Positions 50,413 to 59,107 of a stretch of DNA of 64,000 nt are shown in pieces. The notes under the pieces are model-generated. The model did no database searches. It saw only the letters and a program-made list of their open reading frames with translations, and was not told the origin of the DNA. The translations under genes were made by a program, and so were the position numbers. The DNA is from Holophagales bacterium (GTDB lineage Bacteria > Acidobacteriota > Thermoanaerobaculia > Multivoradales > JAGPDF01): contig CP064972.1 in NCBI GenBank assembly GCA_016699405.1, forward strand, positions 930,001 to 994,000, written 5' to 3'. The stretch's first letter is position 1, and the number at the start of each line of letters is the position of its first letter.

Positions 50413-52455
50413 TCACTCGCGAGCGAAGCCGCCGAGCTCGGCGGTGAGCCAGACGCGCTGGCTCTCTTTCCGCGGATCGATCTCGACCACGCGGCCGCGC
50501 CCGTCGACGAAGAGCGCGCGCGTGCCGAGCGGTGCGCTGCGCAGCGCCGGGAGGATCGCCCGCAGACCCTCCCCGAGCGTGCGGATCTCGCCGGTGGCAA
50601 GGTGCACGGCGACCGCCCGCCAGGAAAGCGGCGCGCCGCGCGGATCGGCGAGGTTGCGGACCTCCAGAGAATTCGGCGGGAGCGGCGGCTCGGCGTCGGC
50701 GCTCACGCTGGCGACGAGGACCTCCCCGCGAGCGGCGACGGCGGCGAAGCGCGCGACTCCCGGCAGAGCGATGTCGTGCACCTCCCCGGTGGCGGGCTCG
50801 AGCCAGTGCAGGATGAGCCCCTCGTGAGATCGCCGAGTCCAGATGGCGCGCTCGTCCGGGAGCCAGGTGGGAAGCGCGGTCGCGCTGGCGAGCGAGGGTG
50901 CGAGGAGCGAGGGCATCCCCGGCTCGACCCGGAAAATGCCGAGCGCCTCCGAGGACACCGCTCGCCAGTCACGGAGCCAGGGCCGAATCGCGACGAGACC
51001 TCCGCGGGGGGAGAGCGACGTCGCGTAGCCGCCGATCGTGTTGTCGTCGAGCGGCGCCAGGGCGACGCGACCGACGTCTCGGATCAAGGCACGATCGAAG
51101 TCGATGCGCCGGGCCTGGAGGGAGCGGGAGCGGGATCCCGACGCCTGGGCTTCCGAGACGAGACGCGCGACGACGAGCGAGGTCTTGTCGACGAACCGCG
51201 ACTCCCATCCCGGATAGCCGAAGTGGTCGAACCCGGGCAAAGGGAACGTCCGGGTGACGCTTCCATCCTGTGTGCGCAGAAGCGTTGCGCGGCCGGAGGA
51301 TAGCGTCGCGAGATTCACTCCGTCAGGAGAGAAGGCGAGAGCCGAGTCGACGACCCGGTCGGCGGGCATCTGCAGGGCGATCGGTGCAGCTCGGTCGTGG
51401 GTCTCGGCAAGGAAACGCGCGTAGCCATCCCCACTCGGCCCGAACCAGGTCATCGCGTTGCCTGACGGGGCGGCGATGACGGACAGGGCCTCCCTCCAGG
51501 TGGAATCGACATCGAACCCCAAGTGCCGGCAATCCCCGGACGACTCCTCGCACACGAAGAGCCCATGGAGATCGCTCCGACCGCTCAGGCCACCGGACAG
51601 AGCGAACCAACGGGCCTCGGCGGGCGCGATGACCCGAGTCGTGTCGAGCCGCAGGCGGTCGGGGCCGGGGTGGAGCGTCGACCAGCCGTAGGCGCCGAGT
51701 GCGCTCGTTGCCAGGCCAAGGGCACACCAGAGCGTCAGCGAGAAGAGCCGGTGGGTGTGGGCGAGATCGGCTCGCCCGCGGCGCAGAGAGACGAACCCGG
51801 CCAGGACGAGTGCCAGCAGGAGTGCCAGCGCGAAGAGCAGGCCGACGGCGATCCGGGTGACCAGGGCACCCGCCCAGAAAAGCCGTGACCCCGTGGCGCC
51901 GAGAGCGGACCCGACCGCGGCCAGACCGAGGAGATCCAAGGCGAGCCAGCGTGAGCGAGACCGCTCGAGGAGGCCCAGTCCCTGGCCAAGGAAGAAGACC
52001 AGCGCCAGAGCGAGGAGCGCGAAGAGGAGGTAGACGCGAGGAGTCCCCGGGGCGTGGGCGATGGAGATCGAGTCGATGGTGTGCCAGCCGAGATCACCGG
52101 TCAGCGTCGTCGGGAAGAGCGCCAGGAGGACGGAAGCGTAGATCGCGACGAGGGCCGCTGCATTCCGTCCGAGCCAGAGCGCGGTCGCCGACACGGGACG
52201 GCAGAGCCAATAGCGAAGTCGTCCCGAAGCGAGCTCGGGAGCGAACAGGGAGCTGCCGATGCCGATCGCGAGCAGAAAGCCGAGTGTTCCGGCGATCGCC
52301 AGGGCCGTGGCGCCGCGGACGTCGGCGGGTGAGGCGCCTCCGCGGGGATAGAGCCCGACCGCCGCGAATGGGATCAGCCCGGCCACCAGCGCGAGCAGCA
52401 GAAATCGGCGGCGAGCAGCGAGCTCGTCACGGAAGACAGCGACGGCAGCCCTCAT
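50413..52455 (-). CDS. ABC-2 permease fused to a large propeller-like domain
   Basis: 680 residues from ATG at 52455 (ATGA overlap with the ATPase gene). Seven hydrophobic segments are seen in about 15-260 (e.g. FLLLALVAGLIPFAAVGL; SLTLWCALGLATSALGAYGW). With the N-terminus inside, an odd number would place the C-terminal ~420 residues in the periplasm. That part has repeated beta-blade-like units with a WD40-like stretch (LAFSPDGVNLATLSSGRATL), cysteines in FVCEESSGDC, and no catalytic motif. It probably senses or binds something in the envelope. Such a permease-propeller fusion in a GntR operon is unusual. Confidence 0.75.
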   Translation of the reverse strand: MRAAVAVFRDELAARRRFLLLALVAGLIPFAAVGLYPRGGASPADVRGATALAIAGTLGFLLAIGIGSSLFAPELASGRLRYWLCRPVSATALWLGRNAAALVAIYASVLLALFPTTLTGDLGWHTIDSISIAHAPGTPRVYLLFALLALALVFFLGQGLGLLERSRSRWLALDLLGLAAVGSALGATGSRLFWAGALVTRIAVGLLFALALLLALVLAGFVSLRRGRADLAHTHRLFSLTLWCALGLATSALGAYGWSTLHPGPDRLRLDTTRVIAPAEARWFALSGGLSGRSDLHGLFVCEESSGDCRHLGFDVDSTWREALSVIAAPSGNAMTWFGPSGDGYARFLAETHDRAAPIALQMPADRVVDSALAFSPDGVNLATLSSGRATLLRTQDGSVTRTFPLPGFDHFGYPGWESRFVDKTSLVVARLVSEAQASGSRSRSLQARRIDFDRALIRDVGRVALAPLDDNTIGGYATSLSPRGGLVAIRPWLRDWRAVSSEALGIFRVEPGMPSLLAPSLASATALPTWLPDERAIWTRRSHEGLILHWLEPATGEVHDIALPGVARFAAVAARGEVLVASVSADAEPPLPPNSLEVRNLADPRGAPLSWRAVAVHLATGEIRTLGEGLRAILPALRSAPLGTRALFVDGRGRVVEIDPRKESQRVWLTAELGGFARE

Positions 52456-53357
52456 GCGGCGCTCCTTTCGTGCTCGTCGATCTGCAGGCGGAAGATCTCG
52501 TCGAGAGGAAGCGGCTCGAGGCGAATCTCCTGCCTGCTCTGGAGCTCGTCGTTCCGCTCGTCGGGGAACGCGCTGACCAACCACTCGTGTCCCCACGCGG
52601 TCTGGCGCTCGCCGAGCGGATGCCAGGCGGTGACAAGTTCGTTGGAAGTGTCGAGTGGCAGGGTGACGCGGCGATGCCGCGCGCGGAGCGCTTCGAGCGG
52701 CTCGTCGAGCAGCAGCCGGCCCTGGTGGAGGAATCCGACGCGATCGGCGAAACGTCCGACGGCGTCGAGGTCGTGGGTGGCGAGGAGCACCGTCGTCGGC
52801 CGCTCGGCGAGCGTTTCGACGAGCGCATCGAGCACCGAGCGGCGCGCCACCGGGTCGAGGCCGAGCGTCGGATCGTCGAGAATCAGCACGCGGGGGCGGG
52901 GAGAGAGCGCGAGGGCGACGAGCGTCTTCTGGCCGCGAGAGAGCTTGCCGAAGGGACGATCGAGTGGGACGCGCTCGCGCGCCAGCGCGGCGGTGAAGAG
53001 CTCGTCGTCCCAGGCCTTGTAGATCCGCGAGGCGAAGGTGCCGAGCGCGCGCACGGTGCGATCGGACGGGGCTTCCGGCTCCTCCGGGACGACGCCGACG
53101 TGCTGCATGAGCTCGGCGCTCTGGCGCCAGGGGTCGCGTCCCAGGAGGAGGCATTGGCCCGCTTCGGGGCGGCGCAGGCCGAGCAGCGCGCGCAGGAGCG
53201 AGGACTTCCCGGCACCGTTGCGCCCGAGCAGGGCGTAGACGCTCCCCGCCGCGATGTCGAGGTCGAGGTGATCGACCGCGAGGACCTTTCCGAAGCGGAC
53301 CGTGAGGCTGCGAATCGAGATCGGAGAAGCACCCGGCGTGGGCACGGGGTCAGTCAT
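52452..53357 (-). CDS. ABC transporter ATPase (YtrB-like)
   Basis: 301 residues from ATG at 53357, overlapping the GntR gene by 8 nt. Walker A GRNGAGKSSLLRAL, Q-loop region VVPEEPEAPSD, signature LSRGQKTLVALAL, Walker B VLILDDPTLGLD, H-loop LLATHDLDAV. Asp stands where the catalytic Glu usually is after Walker B, which could lower ATP turnover. A C-terminal ~75 residues after the ATPase core contain EIRLEPLPLDEIF. It drives the membrane-spanning partner encoded next. Confidence 0.88.
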   Translation of the reverse strand: MTDPVPTPGASPISIRSLTVRFGKVLAVDHLDLDIAAGSVYALLGRNGAGKSSLLRALLGLRRPEAGQCLLLGRDPWRQSAELMQHVGVVPEEPEAPSDRTVRALGTFASRIYKAWDDELFTAALARERVPLDRPFGKLSRGQKTLVALALSPRPRVLILDDPTLGLDPVARRSVLDALVETLAERPTTVLLATHDLDAVGRFADRVGFLHQGRLLLDEPLEALRARHRRVTLPLDTSNELVTAWHPLGERQTAWGHEWLVSAFPDERNDELQSRQEIRLEPLPLDEIFRLQIDEHERSAA

Positions 53358-53754
53358 CGGCGGCCTCCTCTTCGGGACGGGGAAGCGCTTCCTCCCAGGC
53401 CGCGGCAAGCGCGCTGCGGGCCTCCGGGAGCTCGACGCGCAGCGAGCGGGCGAGCGCGGCGAAGCGCCGCGCGCCCGCGGCGAGCTGTCGCTCCCGTTCG
53501 CGCGTCGAAAGACGGGGCAAGCTCGCGGCGACAAAGGTCCCCTCGCCGCGCCGCACCGCGAAGAGGCCGCGATCGGTCAGACGCTGGTAGGCCTTGGCCA
53601 CCGTCGCCGGATTCACCGCCATCTCGCGCGCCAGCTCGCGCACCGACGGGATCGCGCTGCCGGCAGCGAGCATCCCGCCGGCGACGAGCTGCGCGAACCC
53701 CTCCTCGATCTGCCGCCAGATCGGTCGCGAGTCGTTGGGGTCGAGGCTCAGCAT
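53350..53754 (-). CDS. GntR family regulator (YtrA-like)
   Basis: 134 residues from ATG at 53754 (MLSLDPNDSRPIWRQIEEGF). Winged helix with SVRELAREMAVNPATVAKAY as recognition region; the C-terminal tail is short (~60 residues) with no effector domain, as in the YtrA subfamily. These usually repress the ABC genes behind them and respond to cell-wall-active compounds. It overlaps the ATPase gene by 8 nt. The palindrome in its promoter is a likely operator. An ATG further upstream falls in the promoter and is rejected. Confidence 0.88.
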   Translation of the reverse strand: MLSLDPNDSRPIWRQIEEGFAQLVAGGMLAAGSAIPSVRELAREMAVNPATVAKAYQRLTDRGLFAVRRGEGTFVAASLPRLSTRERERQLAAGARRFAALARSLRVELPEARSALAAAWEEALPRPEEEAADD

Positions 53755-53773
53755 GGCGTCGCGTCCGAGACTT

Positions 53774-53803
53774 ACTGTACTAGTACTGCGATACATCAGT
53801 CAA
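53774..53803 (-). promoter_or_regulatory. Promoter and GTACTAGTAC operator of the GntR-ABC operon
   Basis: -35 TTGACT (53803-53798) and -10 TACAGT (53779-53774) are 18 bp apart on the minus strand. The 10-bp perfect palindrome GTACTAGTAC (53777-53786) covers the spacer and -10 and has the GTA/TAC arms common to GntR sites, so self-repression is likely. Confidence 0.65.
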
Positions 53804-53873
53804 CGTGCGCCCTCCGCGGCGGGTGGCGCCTCCGTCGTGTTACCGTAGGTGTATTCATCGGGGGAGACGAGCC

Positions 53874-56846
53874 ATGCGCACGCAGATCGCTGTTGCGCTA
53901 CTGCTCCTGACGGCAACGGTGGTCGAGGGCGAAGAGGCCCATCTGCTCGCCGACTTGAACCAGGACTTCGCGTCGGCCACCGGGTCGACGCCCTGGTTCT
54001 ATTCGGCACTTCCCGACGCGGTCGTCTTCACCGCCCGCTCGCTGCCCGGCGAGTGGGGCCACCACCAGCTCTGGCGCAGTGATGGCACTCCGCAGGGGAC
54101 CTTCCCCATCGCCGAGATCTGCGACTCCGACGGTGGCATCGATCGGACCGAGCTCTTGGGTGTCGTCGGAGGAGTCGCGCTCTTCCGCTTTCACAGCTGT
54201 CTGCCCGAGCAGCCCTCTGGGCTCTGGAGCAGCGATGGCACCGCCGCGGGGACCTACTCGCTCGTCGTTGCCGGTCGCGGCAATCCGCTCTCCTACCCGG
54301 GCGGTGTCAACGCAACCAGAGCGACCGTGCTGGGCGACCAGCTCTTCTTCACGAGCCTGGAGCCGGACTCGGACCGACACGAGCTCTGGCGCACGGACGG
54401 GACGCGCGCGGGCACCCAGCGTGTGGCCGTCTTCAATCAGACAATCGAGACGAGCAACGTGGCGGCTTTCGTCGCGGTCGGAGATCGACTCGTCCTCGTC
54501 CTCGACGGCACGACCCGATACGAAGTGTGGAGGAGCGACGGGATGACCGCCGGGACGGTTCTCGCGGAGGACCGGCTGAGCCTGCGCGGGCAGACATTCG
54601 CCGCTTCGGGCACCCACCTGTTCTCCTCGGCCGGGCAGCGACCGTTGCATCTCCTCGCGCTTGACGGCAAGGTCGGCGGCATCGAGCTCGTCTGGTACGC
54701 ACCGGAGGTTTCGTCGATCTCGAGCCCGATCCGGTCCGCCACGGGCATCGCCTTTATCGCTTCGTACGACTACGAGCCGCGGACCCAGATCTGGCACAGC
54801 AACGGTCTGCCCGGCGGAACGGTCGCGTGGACCGGGGAGTTCCCGTCCTCGCAGCGAATTCACTCCAGCGCCGAAGGAGCTCCGACGCTCGCCTTCCTGG
54901 GTTCGCACCTCTTCTTCCTGGCCGACCGCTCCGAAAACGAGGTCGGGCTCTACATGACGAACGGGAGTGCCGACAGCGTTCTCCTGGTCGAAACGCTCCC
55001 TCAGCGCCCAGGGCAACCAGATCCCTGGGTCTTCGCGCTCGGCGACAAGCTGTTCTTTCCCCGAGCCGACGACGATGGCCTCGAGCTCTGGGTATCCAAT
55101 GGGAATTCAGGGGACGGCCGAAAGGTCATCGATGCCTGCGCGGGTGAATGCGATGCAAGGCCGGGCACTCCGGTTGCCTTCGGAACGCGGCTCTTCTGGA
55201 CCGCTCGCGAGACGGGAGGCGGCAAGAGCCTGTGGGTCACGGACGTCACGACGATGGAGTCGACGCGCCTCGCGCACGGCCTGCAGCGGTTCGGCTGCTC
55301 GAGGTTTTCCGAGGACAACCTCGAGCTCTACCCGGCCGCGGGCCGCTGGCACTTCTCGGCCAAAGACTTCCTGCACGGTTGCGAGCCCTGGGCCGCGCGC
55401 GAGGCGCTTGATTCGGGGGCGCTCGCCCGCGATCTTCTGGTCGACAAGCCAGGGCTGGGCGGCATCATGCCTGCGGTATCCCAGGGCTCGGCGACCTACT
55501 TGGTCGCCCGTCGCGGACCGCCCAGTTGGGGCGATCTCGTCGTGGCAACCGACGGTCTCTCGCCAACAGAGGTTGTCTTCGAGGGCGCCCAGCACAGGTG
55601 TAGCCTCACCTACTCCAACTCCCTCCCGGACGTGGTCCCTACGCAACGCGCTGTTCTGTTCGTGGAGGACGAGTGCTGGTCGTTCGCCGTTCACGCGCGC
55701 GAGCGTGGTGCAAGCACGGACTTTCAGCTGTTCGGGCCGGCGAGGCCGGATCGCCCCGAGGTGAAACGAGTCATTCCCGCGCCTTCCCGTGCTGGCGCCT
55801 ATCTCCAGAGCGGTGTCGACCAGCGAGGCCTCTGGTTCACGGACGGAACCGAAGCCGGTACGACCTTCGTCGCGGAGCTTCCGCCGGTCGACTGGTTTAT
55901 GGGCTGGATCGATGAGCGGGTGCTTGTCTGGAGCGCTTGGGCAGCCGGCGGAGCGGATCTCGTCCTCTTCGACACCGTGTCGCGGCAAGTCACCCGGATC
56001 GCCGGTCCACGACAGGGGTCGAGCTCCCTCTACCCCAGCTACCCGGTAGCTCATGGACCGCTCTACTTCGGCACAAGCTCGTCTCGGCCCGGGGAATACG
56101 GCCTCTGGCGCACGGATGGAACCCAGGAGGGAACGCGGGCCGTCTACCAGACGCCCAGCGGAGAGCAACTCCTCGAGGCATCGACCTTTGGCTCGGGCCT
56201 CGTCTTTTCGGTCCGCCGCAGCGACGGGCGCATCGAGCTGCGGTGGAGCCGTGGAGAGTCGCTGGCGGTGGAGGTGCTCTGGAGCATGAGCGAGGCCCCG
56301 CCGAGCATGCTCTCCGGGTTGTATCCGCGAGTGTTCGACAACGGGTTGCTCTTCCATGGGTGGGATCCCGTGCACGGGTCGGAGCTCTGGCTCTTCGATC
56401 CGCGGACCAGCCAGGCGACGCGTCTGACGGATGCTCCGGGAGACTACGGGCCGTCACTCGTCGGCGTGGGTCGTTGGCTCGCCTATTTCGAGCTGACCAG
56501 CGAGCAGCAGCAGCGCGAGCTTTGGCGAACCGATGGCACGACCGCGGGCACGATCCGGCTCGGAGACTGGCAGTATGGTTGGGCCTGGGATGGGTCGCTG
56601 GCGATCGTCGACGAGCGGCTCTACTACACCTTCGACGATGGCATCCACGGCGAGGAAATCTGGACCTCCGACGGGAGCCCCGGAGGAACGCGGCTACTCG
56701 CGGACGTCGTCCCCGGCGCCACCGGTTCCCAGCCGTCGAGCTTCACGGCGGCCAACCACGCCCTCTACTTCCTCGCCGACGACGGCATTCACGGCCGCGA
56801 GATCTGGACGATTCCGGCCGGTCACGCCCCGCCGCGGCGTCGGTAG
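53874..56846 (+). CDS. Secreted giant repeat protein with ELWxxDGTxxGT repeats
   Basis: 990 residues from ATG at 53874 (GGGGAG upstream). Signal peptide of about 18 residues. At least twelve recognisable, divergent repeats of the form LW-S/T-DGT-xxGT: HQLWRSDGTPQGT, GLWSSDGTAAGT, HELWRTDGTRAGT, YEVWRSDG, GLWFTDGTEAGT, GLWRTDGTQEGT, RELWRTDGTTAGT, EIWTSDGSPGGT and others. Spacing of 40-60 residues suggests stacked beta-blades (propeller-like). Cysteines occur along the chain (e.g. EICDSDGG, FHSCLPE). I know of no enzyme activity for this repeat family; surface adhesion or display is a guess. Confidence 0.85.
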   Translation: MRTQIAVALLLLTATVVEGEEAHLLADLNQDFASATGSTPWFYSALPDAVVFTARSLPGEWGHHQLWRSDGTPQGTFPIAEICDSDGGIDRTELLGVVGGVALFRFHSCLPEQPSGLWSSDGTAAGTYSLVVAGRGNPLSYPGGVNATRATVLGDQLFFTSLEPDSDRHELWRTDGTRAGTQRVAVFNQTIETSNVAAFVAVGDRLVLVLDGTTRYEVWRSDGMTAGTVLAEDRLSLRGQTFAASGTHLFSSAGQRPLHLLALDGKVGGIELVWYAPEVSSISSPIRSATGIAFIASYDYEPRTQIWHSNGLPGGTVAWTGEFPSSQRIHSSAEGAPTLAFLGSHLFFLADRSENEVGLYMTNGSADSVLLVETLPQRPGQPDPWVFALGDKLFFPRADDDGLELWVSNGNSGDGRKVIDACAGECDARPGTPVAFGTRLFWTARETGGGKSLWVTDVTTMESTRLAHGLQRFGCSRFSEDNLELYPAAGRWHFSAKDFLHGCEPWAAREALDSGALARDLLVDKPGLGGIMPAVSQGSATYLVARRGPPSWGDLVVATDGLSPTEVVFEGAQHRCSLTYSNSLPDVVPTQRAVLFVEDECWSFAVHARERGASTDFQLFGPARPDRPEVKRVIPAPSRAGAYLQSGVDQRGLWFTDGTEAGTTFVAELPPVDWFMGWIDERVLVWSAWAAGGADLVLFDTVSRQVTRIAGPRQGSSSLYPSYPVAHGPLYFGTSSSRPGEYGLWRTDGTQEGTRAVYQTPSGEQLLEASTFGSGLVFSVRRSDGRIELRWSRGESLAVEVLWSMSEAPPSMLSGLYPRVFDNGLLFHGWDPVHGSELWLFDPRTSQATRLTDAPGDYGPSLVGVGRWLAYFELTSEQQQRELWRTDGTTAGTIRLGDWQYGWAWDGSLAIVDERLYYTFDDGIHGEEIWTSDGSPGGTRLLADVVPGATGSQPSSFTAANHALYFLADDGIHGREIWTIPAGHAPPRRR

Positions 56847-56888
56847 TCATCGAAGGAGAAGGCCGCACTCTCCTCGAGCGGTGCAACC

Positions 56889-57596
56889 TCAGGAGCTCTC
56901 GCGCACCTGCCGCGCACCGAAAAGCGCGGTGCCGATGCGGACGTGGGTGGCACCTTCTTCGATGGCGACTTCGAAGTCGTCGCTCATGCCCATCGAGAGG
57001 AGGCCGGGGAAGCGCTCAGGGCCAAGCGCGGTGGCCACGTCGTCTCGCAGCGATCGGAGTTGGACGAACCAGGGGCGCGAAGCTTCGGGGTCGTCGCCGA
57101 ATGGCGGGATCGCCATCAGGCCGACGAGGCGCAGGTGCTCGAGGGGGGCGAGCTCGCGCGCGGCGGCGAGGACCTCGTCCGGGTCGAAGCCGTGCTTGGT
57201 GGGCTCGGCGCCGAGGTTCACTTCGAGAAAGCCGCGAGCGTCGAGCCCGGCCCGTGCGGCCTCGCGCTCGAGGTCGAGCGCGATCGACAAGCGGTCGACG
57301 GCGTGGAAGGTGCGGTAGAGGCGGAGGGCGGCGCGGACCTTGTTCGACTGCAGCGGCCCCAGGAGGTGCCACGCGATCTCGGCCGGGAGGAGCTCGGCCT
57401 TGGCCAAGCCCTCCTGCACGCGGTTCTCACCGAAGTCGCGGAGGCCGGCGTCGAACGCCGCGCGCAACGAGTCGACCGGCTGCACCTTGCTCGCCCCGAC
57501 GAGGGTGACCGTGGAGCGAGCCCGCCCGGCGCGGGCGCAGGCGGCGGCGATGCGGGCCTCGATCGCGGCGAGCGAGTCGGCGATCGCAAGCGGCAC
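56889..57596 (-). CDS. YggS/PROSC family PLP-binding protein
   Basis: 235 residues from GTG at 57596. Lys37 in LVGASKVQP is the PLP lysine; other family blocks are FGENRVQEGLAKAELL, WHLLGPLQSNK, LEVNLGAEPTKHGF, GLMAIPPFGDD, LSMGMSDDFEVAIEEG and THVRIGTALFG. No catalytic activity is known; the family keeps free PLP balanced. Convergent with the repeat-protein gene and 10 nt after the RNase H-fold gene. Confidence 0.96.
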   Translation of the reverse strand: MPLAIADSLAAIEARIAAACARAGRARSTVTLVGASKVQPVDSLRAAFDAGLRDFGENRVQEGLAKAELLPAEIAWHLLGPLQSNKVRAALRLYRTFHAVDRLSIALDLEREAARAGLDARGFLEVNLGAEPTKHGFDPDEVLAAARELAPLEHLRLVGLMAIPPFGDDPEASRPWFVQLRSLRDDVATALGPERFPGLLSMGMSDDFEVAIEEGATHVRIGTALFGARQVRESS

Positions 57597-57605
57597 GGTC
57601 GAGCC

Positions 57606-58052
57606 TCAGCGCGGCGGCAGGAGCGAACGATCGAGACAGCCCGGCAGCGGCAGCCGCTCGTCGATCGCGCGGTTGGCGAGCCGATCGGCCTCGCGATTCT
57701 GTTCGCGCGGCACGTGGCGGAGCCGGAAGTGGGCGATGCGCCGCTTCATCGCCTGCACGCCGAGGAAGATCGGCTGGAGATGCGGGGCGCGCACCTTGTA
57801 GGCACCGGCGACCTGCTTGACGACCAGTTCGCTGTCGCTCGCCACCTCGAGGCGCGGGAGCCCGAGCTCGAGGGCACGGCCGAGCAGCGTGGCCAGCGCG
57901 GCGTACTCGGCGACGTTGTTGGTCGTCGAGCCGAGGTAGCCGCCGATCTCTTCCCGTCCGCCGGCATGCTCGAGAATCACCCCGAAACCCGCCGGGCCGG
58001 GATTGCCGCGCGCGCCGCCGTCGACCCAGGCGCGCGCCGCCGGCTCGCTCAA
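57606..58052 (-). CDS. RNase HI-like protein
   Basis: 148 residues from TTG at 58052, with GGAGGA 7 nt before and a TTGA overlap with the zinc-ribbon gene stop; a longer frame would run into that gene. RNase H fold: AWVDGGARGNPGPAG (first Asp), NNVAEYAALATLLG (Glu), VASDSELVVKQVAG (Asp) and NREADRLANRA (Asp). All four acidic positions are present, so RNA-DNA hybrid cleavage is likely. It matches the RNase H-related (RVT_3) form without a hybrid-binding domain. Confidence 0.88.
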   Translation of the reverse strand: MSEPAARAWVDGGARGNPGPAGFGVILEHAGGREEIGGYLGSTTNNVAEYAALATLLGRALELGLPRLEVASDSELVVKQVAGAYKVRAPHLQPIFLGVQAMKRRIAHFRLRHVPREQNREADRLANRAIDERLPLPGCLDRSLLPPR

Positions 58053-58789
58053 GCCCCCTCCTCCGGGGTGAGCAGCCGCTTGCAGCTCTCGCACTGGACG
58101 ATGATGCCGGAGCCGCGGATCTCCATCGCCACCTGTGGGCGCACCTGATAGTGGCAGCTGCCGCAGTGCCAGAGGCTCACGCCGCTGCCGGCGCGCTCGA
58201 CGCGACGCACCGGGGCGGTCGCGTCCCCCTTGAGGCGTTCGAAGATCCGCTCGAACTGGCGCAGCACCGGCTTGGGCAGCTGCTCGCGCAGCCCGTCGAT
58301 GCGGCTCTTGAGCTCGGCGAGCTTGGCGGCGAGCTGGGGCTTCTCCTGCTCCCAGCGGGAGAGCCCTTCGGCGTAGCGACGGTCGAGGTCGGCGAACGCC
58401 TCGCGCCGCGAGGCGACCTCGCGCTCGGCCCCCTCGAGCTTTTCGACCGCCGCGAGCGCCTGCTCCTCGAGCTTGCGCAGCGCCACCTTGGCGTGGTCGA
58501 TCTCCTGCAACAGGGCGCCGTACTCGCGCTGGTTGCGCACCAGGGTCATCTGCTGCTGGTAGTGCTTGAGCTTCTCCTGACTCTCGGCGATCGCCGTCTC
58601 GGCATCGCGACGCTCCTTGCCGGCGGTCTCCGCGACGGCCTGCAAGGCGTCGACCTCACCCTTGGCCTTGCTGTACTCGGCGTGGAGCTCGGTCATCCAT
58701 TCGGGGAGCCCGGAGAGGATCGTCTCCGTGGCCCGGGCTTCCACAAGGTTGTTCTGCAGTGCGACGACGACTTCCAGAGGGCTGGTCAT
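58049..58789 (-). CDS. Coiled-coil protein with C-terminal C4 zinc ribbon (CT398-like)
   Basis: 246 residues from ATG at 58789 with AGGA 6 nt upstream; ATG at 58798 is an alternative. A long coiled-coil hairpin (about 10-170: KRKLEEQALAAVEKL-type heptads) ends in a four-Cys ribbon: WHCGSCHYQVRP and QCESCKRLLTPEE. This is the zf-RING_7/YacF-like family found beside RNase H genes. Role unknown; it resembles structural adaptors. Zinc binding follows from the Cys spacing. Confidence 0.85.
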   Translation of the reverse strand: MTSPLEVVVALQNNLVEARATETILSGLPEWMTELHAEYSKAKGEVDALQAVAETAGKERRDAETAIAESQEKLKHYQQQMTLVRNQREYGALLQEIDHAKVALRKLEEQALAAVEKLEGAEREVASRREAFADLDRRYAEGLSRWEQEKPQLAAKLAELKSRIDGLREQLPKPVLRQFERIFERLKGDATAPVRRVERAGSGVSLWHCGSCHYQVRPQVAMEIRGSGIIVQCESCKRLLTPEEGA

Positions 58790-58955
58790 TTCGGGCATCC
58801 TGAAGCCCCGGCCCGGCACGGCGAGAGGCCGCACCGCAGCGAACGAGGCGATGGAGATCGAGCGGGAGCTCGGAAAGGAACTGCCGGAGCGGCGGCGGAA
58901 GCGGGGAGTGGCTGCGAGTCGGCTTCCATCAAGTCGGCCGGGTGACTCGGCGGTG

Positions 58956-59028
58956 TGGGCCCACCTGGATTTGAACCAGGGACCCTCCGGTTATGAGCCG
59001 GGTGCTCTAACCGCTGAGCTATGGACCC
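58956..59028 (-). tRNA. tRNA with anticodon CAU, probably tRNA-Ile2 (otherwise Met)
   Basis: 73 nt on the minus strand. Acceptor stem GGGTCCA/TGGGCCC with one G-T pair, D-arm GCTC/GAGC around AGCGGTTA, anticodon loop CTCATAA, T-arm CCTGG-TTCAAAT-CCAGG, discriminator A; CCA not encoded. Anticodon stem has a C-A mismatch at 27-43. The short D-loop and GGGxCC acceptor look like lysidine-modified tRNA-Ile2 rather than elongator Met, but this is a judgement. A TATAGT -10 lies upstream. Confidence 0.88.
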
Positions 59029-59065
59029 ATGGCGGCGACACGGCCGTTGGCCGCCGCGAGCTTTC

Positions 59066-59071
59066 ACTATA
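59066..59071 (-). promoter_or_regulatory. Extended -10 (TGcTATAGT) of the tRNA gene
   Basis: TATAGT preceded by TGC on the minus strand, about 37 nt before the tRNA 5' end. No clear -35. Confidence 0.45.
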
Positions 59072-59107
59072 GCACCCGTCGCCAGCGTGGTCGGCGGGGA
59101 AGACAGT

